This document shows, piece by piece, positions 1-11,044 of a stretch of DNA of 64,000 bases. How positions within the stretch are numbered: the first letter of the stretch is position 1; the number at the start of each line of letters is the position of its first letter. The position numbers and the translations under genes were made by a program. The notes under the pieces were generated by a model. The model ran no database searches, had not been told where the DNA came from, and saw nothing but the letters and a program-made list of their open reading frames with translations. Source of the stretch: Paenibacillus silvestris (GTDB lineage Bacteria; Bacillota; Bacilli; Paenibacillales; NBRC-103111); NCBI RefSeq assembly GCF_009882985.1, contig NZ_WTUZ01000035.1, forward strand, positions 1 through 64,000. The letters run 5' to 3'.

Positions 1-88
1 GCTAAGCACCGAAGTGCTCCGCTCGACTTGCATGTATTAGGCACGCCGCCAGCGTTCGTCCTGAGCCAGGATCAAACTCTCCATAGTA
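1..88 (-). rRNA. 16S ribosomal RNA, 5' end only
   Basis: The reverse complement carries the universal 16S 5' sequence: AGAGTTTGATCCTGGCTCAG lies at 61-80, followed by GACGAACGCTGGCGGCG and the V1 region running off the left edge. Only about 90 bases of the gene are in the window. The mature 5' end is estimated about 8 bases upstream of AGAGTTTG, so it is uncertain by a few bases. The gene is transcribed leftward, away from ligA/pcrA, and is the start of an rrn operon. Confidence 0.97.
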
Positions 89-180
89 GAAAAGCTTAAT
101 TGTACTCATTGACTTGCTAGCGAGATTTTGCAATCTCATTATGTCGCTTACGCGACTAATTTGCTGATTTACTTCATCTA

Positions 181-286
181 TTTGTTCAGTTTTCAAAGAG
201 CTTTATTGCGTTACCGTTTAAAGCGTTAATGTGTCGCTCTTGCGGTGACAAGAACATATATTATCAGGTTTCAAAACCAATTGCAA
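181..286 (-). promoter_or_regulatory. rrn promoter and boxA leader
   Basis: On the minus strand a near-consensus sigma-A promoter is seen: -35 TTGCAA at 281-286, 17-base spacer, -10 TAATAT at 258-263. Downstream in the leader, GCTCTTTGAAAACTGAAC at about 186-203 resembles the boxA antitermination motif of Bacillus rrn operons. Small hairpins (GTCGC/GCGAC and GAGATT/AATCTC) sit between boxA and the 16S 5' end, as expected for processing leaders. Only one promoter was found in this intergenic space. Confidence 0.7.
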
Positions 287-308
287 GCATCTTTTTATAT
301 ACATTATC

Positions 309-1283
309 TTACAGCTTCAGAACCCTTGATTCTACTGCGTCCAGGCGCCAGATATGCTCTCTCCCAAGCAAATGGACACCGCCAACCCAATCATTCATAC
401 CATTCAAAGAAATGTGATCTACTTTACCCGTGAGAACTAGTCTACCCGTATCTGTTAATCTTACTCGCCAATTCTCAAACTGAGCGGGCATCGCCTCGCC
501 ATATGTGGGAAGTCTGTCTCCCCCTGAAAGAGAGAGTAACGGATGATCACATAATCGGAGTTGTTCTAGCATACCCCAGAACTGCAAATCGCCTAAACCG
601 TAGTCGCTGGTTTTCTCGCTTACTTGTTGGAATAACGAGTATAGAGAAACCTCACTACGATCAATTTCCTCAAGAATGAGCTGCTCTAGGCCACTCAAAC
701 CATTATGCATAGAGGGATAACGCCCTAAATTAGCCTCTAACGCCCTTTTAAGAAAAGATAGTTCCGACAAGTCCTCCTCCATTAAAGCAACCAATGAAAG
801 CGGTTCAGAGGCCGAATAGGCACTCCATACCTTAGCAGCAATATTAAGCTGACCCTCTGTAACAGGCGACACCCTACTAAGAAGTTGCGCAATTGGATGT
901 TCAACCCTTTGATCATACTGGATAAGTAATAATCGAATTGCTCCATTATGCAGAGCAGATAGACGTGATAATAAGTAACAGAGCATTAATTGGTCAAAAA
1001 GATCCTGATCAAACCACAGGACAATTTCATTAGCCTCACCTGAGAGCACCTCTAATTGCTTTTCTTGATGAAGCGTTGTGGACGTAAACATATCTTCCGG
1101 GATTCCATGCTTTTGAAACATATAGGAAGCCCTAATAGGTAAAAGGAGACTATCCGACATGCGCATGCCAATAGGTCCTTCATATAGAGACTCGCGCCAC
1201 ACCAGTATTTCGCCATCAATGCTCGACTTACGCAGTTTATCTCCAAAAGCGTCACCGTTCACAATATGCAGCTTACCTGTCAT
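309..1283 (-). CDS. DUF1835 domain-containing protein
   Basis: A 324-residue soluble protein. The first 40 residues (LHIVNGDAFGDKLR and then EILVWRESLYEGP) match the start of the DUF1835 family as known from Bacillus and Paenibacillus; the C-terminal half probably holds the DUF3658 partner domain with a typical wing of hydrophobic and acidic residues. No signal peptide or membrane segment. The ATG has a GAGGG ribosome-binding site 7 bases upstream. It lies 28 bases downstream of ligA on the same strand, so it is likely the last gene of the pcrB-pcrA-ligA operon. The biochemical function of the family is not known to me; the operon position does not by itself make it a DNA-repair protein. Confidence 0.8.
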   Translation of the reverse strand: MTGKLHIVNGDAFGDKLRKSSIDGEILVWRESLYEGPIGMRMSDSLLLPIRASYMFQKHGIPEDMFTSTTLHQEKQLEVLSGEANEIVLWFDQDLFDQLMLCYLLSRLSALHNGAIRLLLIQYDQRVEHPIAQLLSRVSPVTEGQLNIAAKVWSAYSASEPLSLVALMEEDLSELSFLKRALEANLGRYPSMHNGLSGLEQLILEEIDRSEVSLYSLFQQVSEKTSDYGLGDLQFWGMLEQLRLCDHPLLSLSGGDRLPTYGEAMPAQFENWRVRLTDTGRLVLTGKVDHISLNGMNDWVGGVHLLGREHIWRLDAVESRVLKL

Positions 1284-1311
1284 GGCGCAACCCTCTTTTC
1301 AAAAATTTAAA

Positions 1312-3372
<2,061 letters not shown>

Positions 3373-3383
3373 CTAGCCGGGCC

Positions 3384-5738
3384 CTACAACTTCGTAATAG
3401 GGGCGAATTTCGCCAACAGGCGCTTCAAACCATTAGGCGCCGGAAAAGCAATTTGCAGCTCGGTATCATCACCCGAGCCTTTCACGGAAACAACGGTGCC
3501 GACGCCCCACTTGCCATGCGACACTTTGTCGCTGGCCTTGTAGTCCGGCACCGCGCCGCCTGCGGCAGGCTGCGGGGCCCGGAATGCAGGCGGCTTCGCA
3601 GCCGCTGCAGGGCTCGGCGCAGCCGCGCCGGCACTTGGCCGTCCGAACGAGGACGGCGTGCCCCAGGTAGACGAGCCGGTGGAACCACGGCTCGATGAGG
3701 AGGCGGCGGCGCTGCTGCCTCCGCTGCTGCCCCACGAGGAGGCGCGGCCACCTCGTGAGAAGCCTCCGCCGATGGAACCTCCCATCGAGACTTTCTCCAG
3801 GAGTTCCGGCGGAATCTCCTGAAGGAATCGCGATGGCGCGTTAGCGGCGGTGCGGCCAAAGAGCGTGCGCATGCGCGCGCACGTGAGGAACAGCTCTTCT
3901 TCGGCGCGCGTGATGCCGACATAGGCCAAACGGCGCTCCTCTTCGAGCTCTTCGTTGTCCGCAAAAGCACGGCTGTGCGGGAAGACGCCTTCTTCCATCC
4001 CGATGATGAAAACTACCGGGAACTCCAGACCTTTGGCGCTGTGCATCGTCATTAATACGACAGCGTCTTGTTCTTCCTCTGGTTGGTCTTTATCCAAGGT
4101 ATCGATATCGGCGATAAGCGCCAAATCGGTCAGGAATGAGATGAGGGACTTGTCCTCGTTGCGTTTCTCAAAGTCCATCGTCACAGACAGGAACTCTTCA
4201 ATATTTTCGAGACGAGCTTTGGATTCAATCGTATTCTCTCGCTGCATCTCCATGCGGTACTGGGATAATTCCAGCACTTTCTCGGTAAGTTCCGTCACGG
4301 ATAAGTATTCGACCATCCGGTTCAGATTATCGATCATTTCACGGAAATCAGCCAACGCATGCTTCGCCTTTGAATTAATCTCCAGAACATCAATTTCTTC
4401 CAGCATGGCAAATAATGAAATACCGCGGCGTCCGGCCATGTCTGCGACTTTGTCCATCGTAGTACCACCGATGCCCCGCTTCGGAACGTTAACGACCCGA
4501 TTCAAGCTAATATCATCGTTGGGATTGGAAATGAGCCGCAGGTAAGCCAAAATATCCTTGATCTCTTTACGATCGTAGAACTTCACGCCGCCAACAATCG
4601 TATACGAAATGTCGGATTTAATGAGAATCTCCTCTATTACCCGTGATTGGGCATTCGTTCGATAGAGAATTGCATGATCGGCAAACTTTTTACCCTTGGA
4701 CTTGTTTTTGTTGATTTCACTTGTAATGAAATAGCCTTCTTCATGCTCCGTGTCAGCCTGAAATAGCTTAATGCCTGTGCCGCCCTCTTTATCTGTCCAC
4801 AGATTCTTGGGTTTGCGGCCTGTGTTATTGGCAATCACTTTATTCGCCGCCGTCAAAATATTCGAGGTGGAGCGATAATTCTGCTCTAATAGAATGGAAG
4901 TAGCATCTGGGTAATCCTGTTCAAAATTAAGGATATTCGTAATATCGGCACCGCGCCAACGGTAGATGGACTGATCGCTGTCCCCTACAACACAAATGCG
5001 TTTATGTTTCGCAGCAATCATTTGGCACAGCATATACTGCGCTCTATTCGTATCTTGATACTCATCAACGTGGATATATTGGAATTTGTTTTGGTAGTAA
5101 TCCAGAACTTCTGGTACTTCGTTAAACAAATGAATGGTTGCCATAATCAGGTCATCGAAATCCAGGGAGTTGTTGCTTCTCAGCTTTTTTTGGTAGAGCG
5201 TATAGATTTTTGAGGTCAGTCCGTCGAAGTAGTCGCCTATTTTATCTTCAAATTGTTTAGGAGAAATAAGTTCATTCTTGGCTGTAGAGATTGCCGCTTG
5301 AAACGTCTTGGGCTCAAACTTCTTCGTATCGATGTTGAGTTCCTTGCAGCAGGTTTTAATCACAGAGAGTTGATCGCCTGAATCCAGAATCGTAAAATTC
5401 GAGGTAAAACCGATTCGCGTAATATCTCTGCGCAGCATACGCACACACATGGAGTGAAACGTAGAAACCCAAATATCGTTCCCGCTTCCGCCGACTAGCT
5501 TGCCAACACGCTCCTGCATCTCGCGCGCCGCCTTATTCGTAAATGTTAACGCTAGAATGCTCCATGGCGCAGCTCTGCGCGTGCCGATCAGATAAGCAAT
5601 CCGATGCGTGAGTACGCGCGTCTTCCCACTTCCCGCTCCAGCCATAATTAAAAGTGGACCGTCAACCGCTTCGACCGCTTTGCGCTGCTGGGGATTCAAC
5701 CTTTTAATCGCATCCAAGATATTGACTGTCTCGTTCAT
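3384..5738 (-). CDS. pcrA: ATP-dependent DNA helicase PcrA (UvrD family)
   Basis: Superfamily 1A 3'-5' helicase used in nucleotide-excision repair, rolling-circle replication and clearing RecA. Walker A is [11 protein letters not shown] near residue 35, motif II is [11 protein letters not shown], motif [17 protein letters not shown], motif IV QNYRST, motif [11 protein letters not shown] and motif [11 protein letters not shown]. The C-terminal Tudor-like element that contacts RNA polymerase ([16 protein letters not shown]) is present. At 784 residues it is about 45 longer than B. subtilis PcrA; the excess is a Ser/Gly/Ala/Pro-rich linker at about residues 650-730, encoded by unusually GC-rich DNA. 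It starts 6 bases after the pcrB stop, so the two are co-transcribed. Confidence 0.96.
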   Translation of the reverse strand: MNETVNILDAIKRLNPQQRKAVEAVDGPLLIMAGAGSGKTRVLTHRIAYLIGTRRAAPWSILALTFTNKAAREMQERVGKLVGGSGNDIWVSTFHSMCVRMLRRDITRIGFTSNFTILDSGDQLSVIKTCCKELNIDTKKFEPKTFQAAISTAKNELISPKQFEDKIGDYFDGLTSKIYTLYQKKLRSNNSLDFDDLIMATIHLFNEVPEVLDYYQNKFQYIHVDEYQDTNRAQYMLCQMIAAKHKRICVVGDSDQSIYRWRGADITNILNFEQDYPDATSILLEQNYRSTSNILTAANKVIANNTGRKPKNLWTDKEGGTGIKLFQADTEHEEGYFITSEINKNKSKGKKFADHAILYRTNAQSRVIEEILIKSDISYTIVGGVKFYDRKEIKDILAYLRLISNPNDDISLNRVVNVPKRGIGGTTMDKVADMAGRRGISLFAMLEEIDVLEINSKAKHALADFREMIDNLNRMVEYLSVTELTEKVLELSQYRMEMQRENTIESKARLENIEEFLSVTMDFEKRNEDKSLISFLTDLALIADIDTLDKDQPEEEQDAVVLMTMHSAKGLEFPVVFIIGMEEGVFPHSRAFADNEELEEERRLAYVGITRAEEELFLTCARMRTLFGRTAANAPSRFLQEIPPELLEKVSMGGSIGGGFSRGGRASSWGSSGGSSAAASSSSRGSTGSSTWGTPSSFGRPSAGAAAPSPAAAAKPPAFRAPQPAAGGAVPDYKASDKVSHGKWGVGTVVSVKGSGDDTELQIAFPAPNGLKRLLAKFAPITKL

Positions 5739-5744
5739 TTAAAG

Positions 5745-6446
5745 TTACCTTCCTGTTCTATCAAAATTCACGTTCACGGTCTGAAGCGCCTGCTCCAGAT
5801 CACTATAGATGATGTTGCCTACGACAATGGTATCGGCAACTTCCGCTGCTTGCTGCGCTTTGGCCAAACTGTCGATGCCGCCCCCATAAAATAAACGGGC
5901 ATTCTCCAGAACTTGCCGCGTCCTCCGCACCAGCTCCATATCGCCGAACACACCACTGTATTCCAAATATACAATTGGCATATGAAATAACTTGTCCGCC
6001 ATGCGTGCGTAAGCCGCAACATCCTTGGCATCCAAGTTCGCACGAGCTTTCGTCAGCTTCGCCGCCGCAGCCTCGCTGTTGAGAATCACATAACCTTCGG
6101 CTATAATTTCATCCCAATTCAGCAGAGATCCATACTCCTTCAATGCCTCATGATGCTGCCCGACGATCCAATTCGGATCTTCCGCATTAAGCACCACAGG
6201 AATGAAAAAGAGATCGAACCCAGGGACGATAGCCTCTTGGCTAGAAATTTCAAGGACACAAGGCAATTCATACTGCCGAATCCGGGCCATGAGGTCTACG
6301 GTATTATCAAACGTTACGCCCGTTGAACCTCCAACCATAATCGCATCTGTTCCCGACTGACAAATAAGATCAAGCGCCTCGTCCGATATGTCGCGATCAG
6401 GGTCCAGCTTAAAAACATGTTTCCACTTCCGTATATCGACGATCAA
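5745..6446 (-). CDS. pcrB: Heptaprenylglyceryl phosphate synthase PcrB
   Basis: A TIM-barrel prenyltransferase that joins heptaprenyl diphosphate to sn-glycerol-1-phosphate to make an archaeal-type ether lipid. Motifs shared with Bacillus PcrB are WKHVFKLDPD at the N-terminus, DAIMVGGSTGVT, PCVLEISSQEAIVPGFD, VYLEYSGVFGD and FYGGGI. The start is placed at TTG 6446 because GGAGGG lies 6 bases upstream and the resulting protein (233 residues, M-I-V-D-I-R-K-W-K) aligns with the family start; a longer frame from 6488 has no such site. First gene of the pcrB-pcrA-ligA operon. Confidence 0.93.
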   Translation of the reverse strand: MIVDIRKWKHVFKLDPDRDISDEALDLICQSGTDAIMVGGSTGVTFDNTVDLMARIRQYELPCVLEISSQEAIVPGFDLFFIPVVLNAEDPNWIVGQHHEALKEYGSLLNWDEIIAEGYVILNSEAAAAKLTKARANLDAKDVAAYARMADKLFHMPIVYLEYSGVFGDMELVRRTRQVLENARLFYGGGIDSLAKAQQAAEVADTIVVGNIIYSDLEQALQTVNVNFDRTGR

Positions 6447-6489
6447 TTGTTTCCCTCCGATTAGGCCGCAATACTGCCATACTATCAAC

Positions 6490-6518
6490 AGTCTATGCTA
6501 CGCATTCGGGTGTGTCAA
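6490..6518 (-). promoter_or_regulatory. pcrB-pcrA-ligA promoter
   Basis: Minus-strand TTGACA (6513-6518), 17-base spacer and TAGACT (6490-6495), about 45 bases upstream of the TTG start of pcrB. The -35 box is perfect and the -10 matches 4 of 6 positions. Confidence 0.55.
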
Positions 6519-6523
6519 ATGAC

Positions 6524-6550
6524 AAAAGACGGGCTATTTGCCCGTCTTTT
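6524..6550 (-). terminator. Intrinsic terminator of the lipoprotein gene
   Basis: Perfect inverted repeat AAAAGACGGGC / GCCCGTCTTTT with a 5-base loop. It is symmetrical (A-tract and T-tract) and lies downstream of the minus-strand lipoprotein gene and just upstream of the pcrB promoter. Confidence 0.85.
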
Positions 6551-6625
6551 CTAAGAATATGCTTGCAGCGTGTTCCGATCTTCACCCGAGTTAGTTTTCC
6601 GCCAAAATGCGCACAAATGTTCTTA

Positions 6626-7090
6626 CTATTTTACTTCAATATTAAGAATTTTCTCGACATTGAGGTCTTTGTGGTCATTTTGCTGAAGTTCGAGGCGGAT
6701 CTCGTGTTTACCAGCTGCTAAATTATTCAGCGTTAACGGACCTGTTTTGCCGATCATCGCCTTTTGCTTCCCATCCACATACAGATGCAGATGTCCTTGC
6801 CCCTGCACATTCGCTTTATCCATACTATCGGCTGATAGTTGGAAATTTGTTGTCTCGTACGTAATCGTTACATTCCTGCCATCCACTTTGGAAACTTGTG
6901 CATCAATGGCTGGTTTAGCACCTGAAGCCACTGTTTTCACACTGCTTTCTGCTTGGCTGCCTGCCACCGTTGTCGCTACCTTGGGGCCTGCTCCAGTTGA
7001 ACTAATGACTTCCTCTTTAGAACCACATGCAGTTGTAACTGCTCCAAGTAACATTAAAGTCGCTGCGCCGTAAATCCATGTTTTTTTCAT
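6626..7090 (-). CDS. Putative lipoprotein, YtkA/FixH-like C-terminal domain
   Basis: 154 residues, probably exported and lipid-anchored. The N-terminus MKKTWIYGAATLMLLGAVTTAC has a short basic region, a hydrophobic core and a cysteine (Cys22) preceded by Thr-Thr-Ala, an acceptable though not ideal lipobox. The C-terminal 85 residues contain GQGHLHLYVDGKQ, a Gly-Pro-Leu-Thr-Leu turn and AGKHEIRLELQQNDH, an immunoglobulin-like beta pattern seen in YtkA/FixH-type and copper-associated extracellular domains. The start is the ATG at 7090, with GGGAG 8 bases upstream; the longer frame to 7150 is not supported. Transcribed alone. The ligand is unknown. Confidence 0.75.
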   Translation of the reverse strand: MKKTWIYGAATLMLLGAVTTACGSKEEVISSTGAGPKVATTVAGSQAESSVKTVASGAKPAIDAQVSKVDGRNVTITYETTNFQLSADSMDKANVQGQGHLHLYVDGKQKAMIGKTGPLTLNNLAAGKHEIRLELQQNDHKDLNVEKILNIEVK

Positions 7091-7214
7091 CAGCTCTACT
7101 CCCTTTTCCCATAAGTTTGGACATCCTTGTTCCTTATATATGTGTGACAAGCTGGTTCCATACCAGGATTATGAGAAAAGTGGGACAAATTTAATTAAAA
7201 ATAATTTCAATGCA

Positions 7215-7254
7215 GAAAAAACGAAGACGCCCTAAGCTGAGCGCTGCGGACGTC
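7215..7254 (-). terminator. Terminator after cotF-like gene
   Basis: Hairpin with GACGTCC / GGGCGTC arms and an AGCGCT inner part, followed on the minus strand by TTCGTTTTTT. It lies 27 bases downstream of the coat protein gene. Confidence 0.6.
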
Positions 7255-7281
7255 ATTTGTCTTTTAAGATGAGGGAGTTGA

Positions 7282-8025
7282 TTAAAAGCTATATTTGCTG
7301 CCCTCGTGCTGTTTGTTCGCATAGGAGTTCTCGCCTGTCACACTCGAGGATTGGCGGGAAGCGATGCTTGGATTGGCCGATTTGGCCGTCGTACCAGCAT
7401 TGTCTGATGCTCCGTAAGCGGATGTTGCCCCATAACTTTGGGAGTATCCATAGCTCGTTTGGCCGTAGCCTTGCCCTTGGTTATTATGCACAGCATTCGG
7501 ATATTGGGACGTATTGATCATCGGTTGAATGGCTGACTGATGCAAGCCCGCGATTGGGTTGTGCTGTTGCTGGCTTTGCGCCTGCTGGTGCTGATTTTGG
7601 GAGTATTGCTGCTGTTGCAGCTGTGGCGAAGTCCCCATCGGCTCCTGCTGTTGGTAGCTCATTGACGGTGCATGACTCAAATTTTGCTGCACGAAGGACT
7701 GCAACTGCGCAGCGGTTTGGCTTTGTTTCTGCAGCTCCTGTTGGATTTGCTGCTGCTCTGCAGGCTGAACCTCGTAGTAGCCGAGTTTTTGGATTTCTTG
7801 AAATAACGTCGCATGACATTGAAGTGTCTTTAACAGTAAGGTTTGAAATGCTTGTTTAATTTGAGGATTAACAGCCTCTGTTATTGCGGTTGTATACTCG
7901 CCTGCACTGCGTTTCAGCTCGGATAGAACTAAATTTGCAAGATCCTGCTCTTGCAAAAGCACCTGATGTTGCTGCTGTTGTTGTTGCTGTTGGTAAGGAT
8001 TTTGTTGATACATTGCTTCTTGCAC
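7282..8025 (-). CDS. Spore coat protein, CotF family, glutamine-rich
   Basis: 247 residues. Residues 25-95 form the ferritin-like CotF helical pair (DLANLVLSELKRSAGEYTTA ... FQTLLLKTLQCHATLFQEI..GYYEV), found in outer spore-coat proteins. It is flanked by low-complexity sequence: an N-terminal run of about 9 Gln, a Gln-rich middle, and a Ser/Tyr/Gly/Ala-rich tail ending in KYSF. No signal peptide. The ORF ends before a good terminator, and a second, smaller coat gene lies 16 bases upstream, so the two form a sporulation operon. The family is clear; which coat layer the protein occupies cannot be told. Confidence 0.85.
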   Translation of the reverse strand: MQEAMYQQNPYQQQQQQQQHQVLLQEQDLANLVLSELKRSAGEYTTAITEAVNPQIKQAFQTLLLKTLQCHATLFQEIQKLGYYEVQPAEQQQIQQELQKQSQTAAQLQSFVQQNLSHAPSMSYQQQEPMGTSPQLQQQQYSQNQHQQAQSQQQHNPIAGLHQSAIQPMINTSQYPNAVHNNQGQGYGQTSYGYSQSYGATSAYGASDNAGTTAKSANPSIASRQSSSVTGENSYANKQHEGSKYSF

Positions 8026-8041
8026 CTCCTCTATGTACGTG

Positions 8042-8266
8042 TTAGTGGGTCAAGCCTGATTGCTGCTGCAGCGTGTTGATGAGGATGCTGACGCTTTGGA
8101 GCCGTTCCTGGGAAAGCTGGGACATGGTTTGCTTCAATGATGGACTTTGGCTGCCTACAGAAGCGTGTACGCACAGCTTTGCTAGCAAATCTTCGTTCTT
8201 CAGCGTATCCGAAAGGTACGAGAGCTCCTTGCCGGTAATGGTTTGGTTCCCTTGATTGTTGTACAT
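8042..8266 (-). CDS. Small spore coat protein (CotF-operon partner)
   Basis: A 74-residue protein, MYNNQGNQTITGKELSYLSD..., of the short coat-associated type commonly encoded next to cotF in Bacillus and Paenibacillus: an N-terminal Asn/Gln stretch, the GKELxYLxD motif and two amphipathic helices. The start is the ATG at 8266 behind AGGAGGG with a 10-base gap; the frame open to 8440 has no such site. It precedes the larger CotF gene on the same strand and is probably co-transcribed with it in the sporangium. Confidence 0.7.
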   Translation of the reverse strand: MYNNQGNQTITGKELSYLSDTLKNEDLLAKLCVHASVGSQSPSLKQTMSQLSQERLQSVSILINTLQQQSGLTH

Positions 8267-8445
8267 GTGAATGTTACCCTCCTTTCCATTCCTTCTTTGT
8301 AGGTTTCCCAAAATTTGCCGATTTATGTCATTTGGTAAAAAAAACCTGTCTCTTACGTAAATGATGGAGAACTCCGGGATAGATGCGGGTGCACAACTGT
8401 GAAGCTGAAGACCAGAGCCGCCGATGGGTGCGGGACCCATTTACT

Positions 8446-8680
8446 GATGAAATCCAATGAGCGAGGAGCATTCACTCCAAATATGGGATGGTGGCATTGG
8501 ATGAATTCCAATGAAAACACCTTTAAAAAGCAATAATTCTACTTTTCATTGGATGGATTCCAATAAACCCCAGTAAATTTAATGCTTTAAGGCCCCAATT
8601 CGTCTATCCCGTTGGAATTCGTCCAATGAAGGCAAACTTGATACCGCCAAAACAGCCTTTGCGTTGGATTTCATCCAATA
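8446..8680. repeat. Array of four to five TTGGA-N5-TCCAA palindromes
   Basis: Non-coding region between the small coat gene and the DUF4340 gene. Four 15-19-base palindromes are seen: 8495-8513 (CATTGGATGAATTCCAATG), 8547-8565, 8610-8628 and 8664-8678 (TTGGATTTCATCCAA); a degenerate fifth half lies at 8446-8460. Start-to-start spacing is about 52, 63 and 54 bases. Arms are kept while loop bases vary in orientation (TGAAT, TGGAT, ATTCG, TTTCA). No ORF or tRNA explains it. Confidence 0.75.
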
Positions 8681-8721
8681 AAAAAAGCCCCCGCACAGCC
8701 GGGGCTGTCAAGGGCTTTTTT
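8679..8721 (-). terminator. Terminator of the Gld-like operon
   Basis: AAAAAAGCCC / GGGCTTTTTT outer stem enclosing ACAGCC / GGCTGT, directly after the stop codon of the DUF4340 gene. Strong on the minus strand and also usable in the other direction. Confidence 0.85.
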
Positions 8722-9654
8722 CTATGACGCAGGCTGCGCCGGCTTACCAGCATACGCATCCGCTAATTTCTGTATATCTTCCATTGCAAGCTGGTAGGAC
8801 CATGTCCCACCTTGCTTAGCGAGCCAGACTTGGCCCTCACTTACCTTACCTTCATAAACCTCGGCAACGTCTTTACCTTCTACGGACAAACCAAGCTCAA
8901 CTTTAAGCTCTCCGCCAGCCGTAGGCTTCTGAGCGAGAGGCTGCGGCAGCTCCGTGCTGTGCAGGAAGACCAGCTCATCCAGCAAAGGGCTAGCATCCGC
9001 ACCTTTCAGCTCCTTATCACCAAGCTTCCAGTTCGCCTCAGCAGCAACTTTGTCCTTGTCCGTTTTGGCAAGTGTCCAGCTCTGACCTTTCCACGTAACC
9101 TTCACCGACTGAACCTTGTCATTCTCGATTTTGAACGGGCTTGTTTCGGCAAAATCGACCGGAGCCTTGTTCAGCGAAGATAATGTTTGATCACTGACTT
9201 GGTACACTGCCGAAGAACCTTCTACCTGAACGTAGGAGAAACCTTCGATTGGGAGAGCGGTTCCGACTAGCAATCCCTTCTTGGAGCCATCTTTCATCGT
9301 GACTTCATAAGTGCCAACTGGCTTATCTAAGCCGTAATTGGCTAAATTGCTTGCTTGCTCTTCCACAACTTTGGTGGAAGTAACTAGACCGATGGCATCC
9401 AACCACGAATCCACCTGATTCGTATTCATCGGCGCCGCAGCCGGCTTTTTCATCTCCCAGCCACTGTCCGTGCGGTTCAGATCAATCTGCTGCTCTTCGG
9501 TTTTCACCGTAAGCACCTGCACATCTTCTTGTTTTAGCGTGAGAAGGGTCTTCGGTTCTTCTTGTTTCTCTTGAAAGAAGTTTTTGCTCGAAGCGTACCA
9601 GAAACCGCCGATACAAATAACCACTAACAGAATCGTAGGAATAAACCGTTTCAT
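8722..9654 (-). CDS. DUF4340 domain-containing membrane-anchored protein
   Basis: 310 residues. A single N-terminal membrane anchor (MKRFIPTILLVVICIGGFWYASS) is followed by an extracellular domain of the DUF4340 type with the pattern LTLKQEDVQVLTVKTEE, WEMKKPAAAPMNTNQVDSWL and TYEVTMKDGSKKGLLVG. The ATG at 9654 overlaps the gldG-like stop by 4 bases (ATGA) and has AGGAGGAG upstream, showing translational coupling. DUF4340 proteins regularly follow GldG-like proteins next to an ABC-2 exporter; the molecular role is not known. Confidence 0.85.
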   Translation of the reverse strand: MKRFIPTILLVVICIGGFWYASSKNFFQEKQEEPKTLLTLKQEDVQVLTVKTEEQQIDLNRTDSGWEMKKPAAAPMNTNQVDSWLDAIGLVTSTKVVEEQASNLANYGLDKPVGTYEVTMKDGSKKGLLVGTALPIEGFSYVQVEGSSAVYQVSDQTLSSLNKAPVDFAETSPFKIENDKVQSVKVTWKGQSWTLAKTDKDKVAAEANWKLGDKELKGADASPLLDELVFLHSTELPQPLAQKPTAGGELKVELGLSVEGKDVAEVYEGKVSEGQVWLAKQGGTWSYQLAMEDIQKLADAYAGKPAQPAS

Positions 9655-11039
9655 CCTCTTCTCCTCCTCCACCAGATCAAGCCGCCGATGACCAAGAACA
9701 AGAGCGGTAAGAACACGATTGTGACTAAGAAAATGGTATTCGCCTGGCTAGGCGTAATCATCGCTTGTTGGAACGCATCTCCTTGACGCGGACGAATCGT
9801 AATTTGATCCTTCTGTTCCTGCAGCCAGCCGATGCTGTTCATCGCGAAATCTTTGTTTCCTTGGTTCTGAATATCTTGATCCAGCACGAACGTCGAACCA
9901 CCCAAAATAACAGCCTTAGGCTTGTTATCTTTATTTGAAATGGCATACCCTAAATTCAGCGGACCTTTGACATCCGTCGCATCCTGTTTGGTTTTGGACT
10001 GTGCAAGCAGATTAATGTCGGTTTCACCGTAAGCTTTGTCAGTCGTCTTCAAAAGCAGTGACTGCGTGTAATCCGGCGCACTCTCATCTGCATTCAAACT
10101 AACCGCCAGCGACAGCATGGTAACGAGATTATTGCTGGAAAGCTTATTCGTAATGTCGTGAGGGCCGTAGTCCGGAATGATCGTTAACGGATCATACAGC
10201 GACGTTTGTTTAGGTTCAATCGCTATCGCGTGTTGATCCTGGATACCATACGTTTTCATGATGGCATCAATATTTTTCCACTTGGTCGCCATATCCTTAT
10301 CAAAGCCCAGCGCCATGTAGATTTTACCTTTATCCTTCAAATAGGTCTTAATCAGTTCAGCTTCTTTGTCGTTCAAATCATTTTGCGGACCAAGCAGCAT
10401 GAGCATCTGCGCATCGTCAGGGATTTTACCCTCAACATACAGATTGAGATCCTTCACTGTGTAATTTGCGGCTTCCAGACTGCTTTTCAGAATCGTCATC
10501 GCATTCAGCGGATACTCTTGATGACCGGAAAGCATGTACACCGTGTGCTTCTCCGTAGATGTTAAGCTCGTAATAGCTTGTGTGAACTTCTCTTCCCCTG
10601 AAAACGTGTAGGATCCGTCCTGCTGACCCACGAACAATTCGTAGAAATTCACGTTCTGTTTCTTGCTGCCCATTTCAAAAATGAGCGTACCGCCCTGGTC
10701 GACACCATATTGCTTAGCCATAGACGGCTGTTTCAGCATATCGTATTCATCATACGTAATTTTGCTGCTTTGCTTTTTGTACTCCTGAACCATATCCGTA
10801 ACCTGACGCGTCACGAACTCATTGTTGTCACCACTATTTGTAAAAGCAATGACATGAATGTCTTGATTTAAACTTTTAAGCGTGTTGACCGTTTGCTCCG
10901 ATAGCGTAAAACTCTTGTTTTTCGTCAAATCGACCTGAAAGCCTTTCAGCGAGTGAAGGAAAATGGTCAGAATGATGAAAATACCGATCACCGCGATGGA
11001 TAAAACTGTCGCATTCGTTCCCCGTATCCACTTGTTCAT
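9651..11039 (-). CDS. GldG-family ABC-transporter-associated protein
   Basis: 462 residues. One N-terminal membrane helix (about 12-34), a long extracytoplasmic region with the GldG/intraflagellar-transport-like domain (DIHVIAFTNSGDNNEFVTRQVTDMVQEYKKQS, VYMLSGHQEYPL, LMLLGPQNDLNDKEAELIKTYLKDKG), and a C-terminal helix ending in WWRRRRG. The start is the ATG at 11039 with GGAGG 8 bases upstream, overlapping nothing but lying 5 bases after the permease stop. Homologous to the auxiliary proteins known from Bacteroidetes gliding clusters, but in Firmicutes the exporter substrate is unknown and gliding should not be inferred. Confidence 0.85.
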   Translation of the reverse strand: MNKWIRGTNATVLSIAVIGIFIILTIFLHSLKGFQVDLTKNKSFTLSEQTVNTLKSLNQDIHVIAFTNSGDNNEFVTRQVTDMVQEYKKQSSKITYDEYDMLKQPSMAKQYGVDQGGTLIFEMGSKKQNVNFYELFVGQQDGSYTFSGEEKFTQAITSLTSTEKHTVYMLSGHQEYPLNAMTILKSSLEAANYTVKDLNLYVEGKIPDDAQMLMLLGPQNDLNDKEAELIKTYLKDKGKIYMALGFDKDMATKWKNIDAIMKTYGIQDQHAIAIEPKQTSLYDPLTIIPDYGPHDITNKLSSNNLVTMLSLAVSLNADESAPDYTQSLLLKTTDKAYGETDINLLAQSKTKQDATDVKGPLNLGYAISNKDNKPKAVILGGSTFVLDQDIQNQGNKDFAMNSIGWLQEQKDQITIRPRQGDAFQQAMITPSQANTIFLVTIVFLPLLFLVIGGLIWWRRRRG

Positions 11040-11044
11040 CCCGC

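Noticed and set aside
3955-4545. 196-residue plus-strand frame antisense to pcrA
   Set aside because: Ser/Ile-rich antisense translation of a conserved helicase; no start signals.
8446-8680. Possible CRISPR array
   Set aside because: Repeats are short palindromes with unequal spacers and changing orientation, and no cas gene is near.
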